From the NCBI GenBank assembly GCA_964523395.1, contig CAZFXS010000012.1:5089-69088 (forward strand): 64,000 bases of DNA, given 5' to 3'. The DNA comes from JANYJZ01 sp964523395. GTDB lineage: Bacteria; Bacteroidota; Ignavibacteria; UBA10030; SZUA-254. Under the pieces are notes generated by a model that was given only the letters and a program-made list of their open reading frames with translations, did no database searches and was not told the DNA's origin. Of the stretch, positions 63,118 through 64,000 are shown piece after piece; the stretch's first letter is position 1, and every line of letters begins with the position of its first letter. Both the position numbers and the translations under genes were made by a program.

Positions 63118-63933
63118 ATGTTTGAAGAGGAAAACACAACAAAAGAAAAAGGACAGCGGCCGCCATTACGGAAAGAGCATGACCGTAAACCTACGGCAAA
63201 TATCATCGCGGGTCGAAATCCCGTCATGGAAGCGTTGAAATCCGGAACAACCATCATCGAAAAGATTGTTATCCTCGGCGGTGTGAAAGGCGGGACGATC
63301 GAGCGGATTAAACAGATGGCAAAACGGAACCGTGTTGTCTGCGTGGAAGTGGGCAAACAGAAATTCCGTGATCTCGTGAGCGATACAACAACACAAGGAG
63401 TTGTTGCTATTGTCGGCACCAAGGAATATGTCGAAGTGGATGATATTCTTGCAATTGCAAAGGAACGGAACGAGCCGCCGTGTGTTTTGATCTTGGATGA
63501 AATAGAGGATCCCCACAACCTCGGAGCGTTGATACGAACAGCGGAATGTGCCGGTGTGCACGGAGTTGTTATTCCAAAACATCACGCTGCATCAGTCAAC
63601 CAGACTGTGGCGAAAACTTCCGCGGGAGCAAGTGAACATCTCCCCGTAGCGAAAGTTACAAATATCGCGCAGACGCTCGAAACTCTGAAAGAACAGGGAT
63701 TGTGGATTGTCGGAACAGACGAGACAGCCGAGAAAATGTATACACAGGTGGACTACGGAACCCCCGTCGCAATTGTGATTGGCAACGAGGGAAAAGGCGT
63801 CCGCCAGCTTGTGAAAGAGAAATGTGATTTTCTTGTGAAGATTCCGCTCTTCGGAAAGATTGAATCGTTAAATGCTTCCGTTGCCGGCGCTTTGGTGATG
63901 TACGAAATGGTGAGGAAAAGAAAGCAGTTGTAG
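63118..63933 (+). CDS. rlmB: 23S rRNA (guanosine2251-2'-O)-methyltransferase RlmB
   Basis: About 271 residues from the ATG at 63118 with GAGGA upstream; a GTG at 63106 is in frame. After a charged tail the substrate-binding domain starts at IIAGRNPVMEALKSG. SpoU/TrmH knot motifs are LDEIEDPHNLGALIRTAECA, VIGNEGKGVRQLV and PLFGKIESLNASVAGALVM. It methylates a P-loop guanosine of 23S rRNA with S-adenosylmethionine. Confidence 0.95.
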   Translation: MFEEENTTKEKGQRPPLRKEHDRKPTANIIAGRNPVMEALKSGTTIIEKIVILGGVKGGTIERIKQMAKRNRVVCVEVGKQKFRDLVSDTTTQGVVAIVGTKEYVEVDDILAIAKERNEPPCVLILDEIEDPHNLGALIRTAECAGVHGVVIPKHHAASVNQTVAKTSAGASEHLPVAKVTNIAQTLETLKEQGLWIVGTDETAEKMYTQVDYGTPVAIVIGNEGKGVRQLVKEKCDFLVKIPLFGKIESLNASVAGALVMYEMVRKRKQL

Positions 63934-63956
63934 GGATAACACCAAGTCGGGATGCC

Positions 63957-64000
63957 GGGATTTGAACCCGGGACCTCCTGCGCCCAAGGCAGGCGCGCTA
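63957..64000 (-). tRNA. tRNA-Pro (anticodon UGG), 3' part, cut by window edge
   Basis: On the minus strand the visible part runs from the anticodon arm (CCTGC, loop CTTGGGC, GCAGG) through the T arm (CCGGGTTCAAATCCCGG) to the acceptor CATCCCG and discriminator A. The anticodon is TGG with G37, so it reads proline CCA. CCA is not encoded. The 5' half lies beyond the window. Confidence 0.9.

Overview
The window is chromosomal DNA of an uncultured-type member of the Bacteroidota/FCB group. By inference it lies closest to the Ignavibacteria side of that group. The reasons are: three long secreted proteins end in a type IX secretion sorting domain with the YPNPFNP signature; a DUF2723 membrane protein, an S46 dipeptidyl peptidase, a PUR-type DNA/RNA-binding protein and a split transketolase are present; and GC content is moderate. 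There is no sign of a plasmid, prophage, integrase or CRISPR array. Most of the window is ordinary core and envelope chromosome. The left edge cuts a BNR/sortilin-type secreted protein and the right edge cuts a tRNA-Pro(UGG) gene.

Layout. 0-6.6 kb (minus): a five-gene glycan operon with three GT4 glycosyltransferases, a flippase and a polysaccharide deacetylase, mostly joined by 4-base overlaps. 6.8-14.5 kb (minus): DUF2723 membrane protein, hemW, two tandem signal peptidases I and lepA. 14.6-17.1 kb (minus): a secreted repeat protein of WNG..W units with a sorting domain. 17.3-29.8 kb (plus): an OmpA-like protein, a VOC protein and a DUF3267 zincin, an S9 peptidase, nrfHA nitrite reductase, a five-gene envelope-stress operon (two LiaF/DUF5668 proteins, a LytS-type kinase, a LytTR regulator and a DUF6265 protein), and an S46 peptidase of DPP7 type. 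29.9-33.3 kb: an SdrD-B-repeat secreted protein. 33.4-39.7 kb (minus): a two-ATPase, two-permease ABC-2 exporter with its membrane fusion protein, plus an M24 peptidase. 39.8-43.8 kb (minus): M28 peptidase, PUR protein, groES (no groEL beside it), rsmI and nadE, with a MITE-like element in front of groES. 43.9-45.1 kb: a third sorting-domain protein.

45.2-50.5 kb: L-lysine 6-aminotransferase and an aldehyde dehydrogenase, both minus, probably form a lysine-to-2-aminoadipate route. Between them lies an AT-rich island. It holds two homologous exported proteins, each with ten cysteines after the signal peptide, around a membrane-anchored TlpA-type thioredoxin. I recognise no described family for these twin proteins, and this island is the best candidate for an undescribed system. 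In front of the aminotransferase a strong promoter sits directly on a possible leaderless 35-residue reading frame with a long-range RNA stem.

50.5-55.7 kb (minus): purB, a DegP/HtrA protease, split transketolase and plsY. 55.9-63.9 kb (plus): larB, a Nudix hydrolase, cystathionine beta-synthase and a gamma-synthase/lyase (transsulfuration), a PTS EIIA-like protein, hisS, lgt, a glutaredoxin-like protein, a 55-residue membrane protein and rlmB.

All functional calls rest on motifs and family knowledge read by eye; no database search was run.
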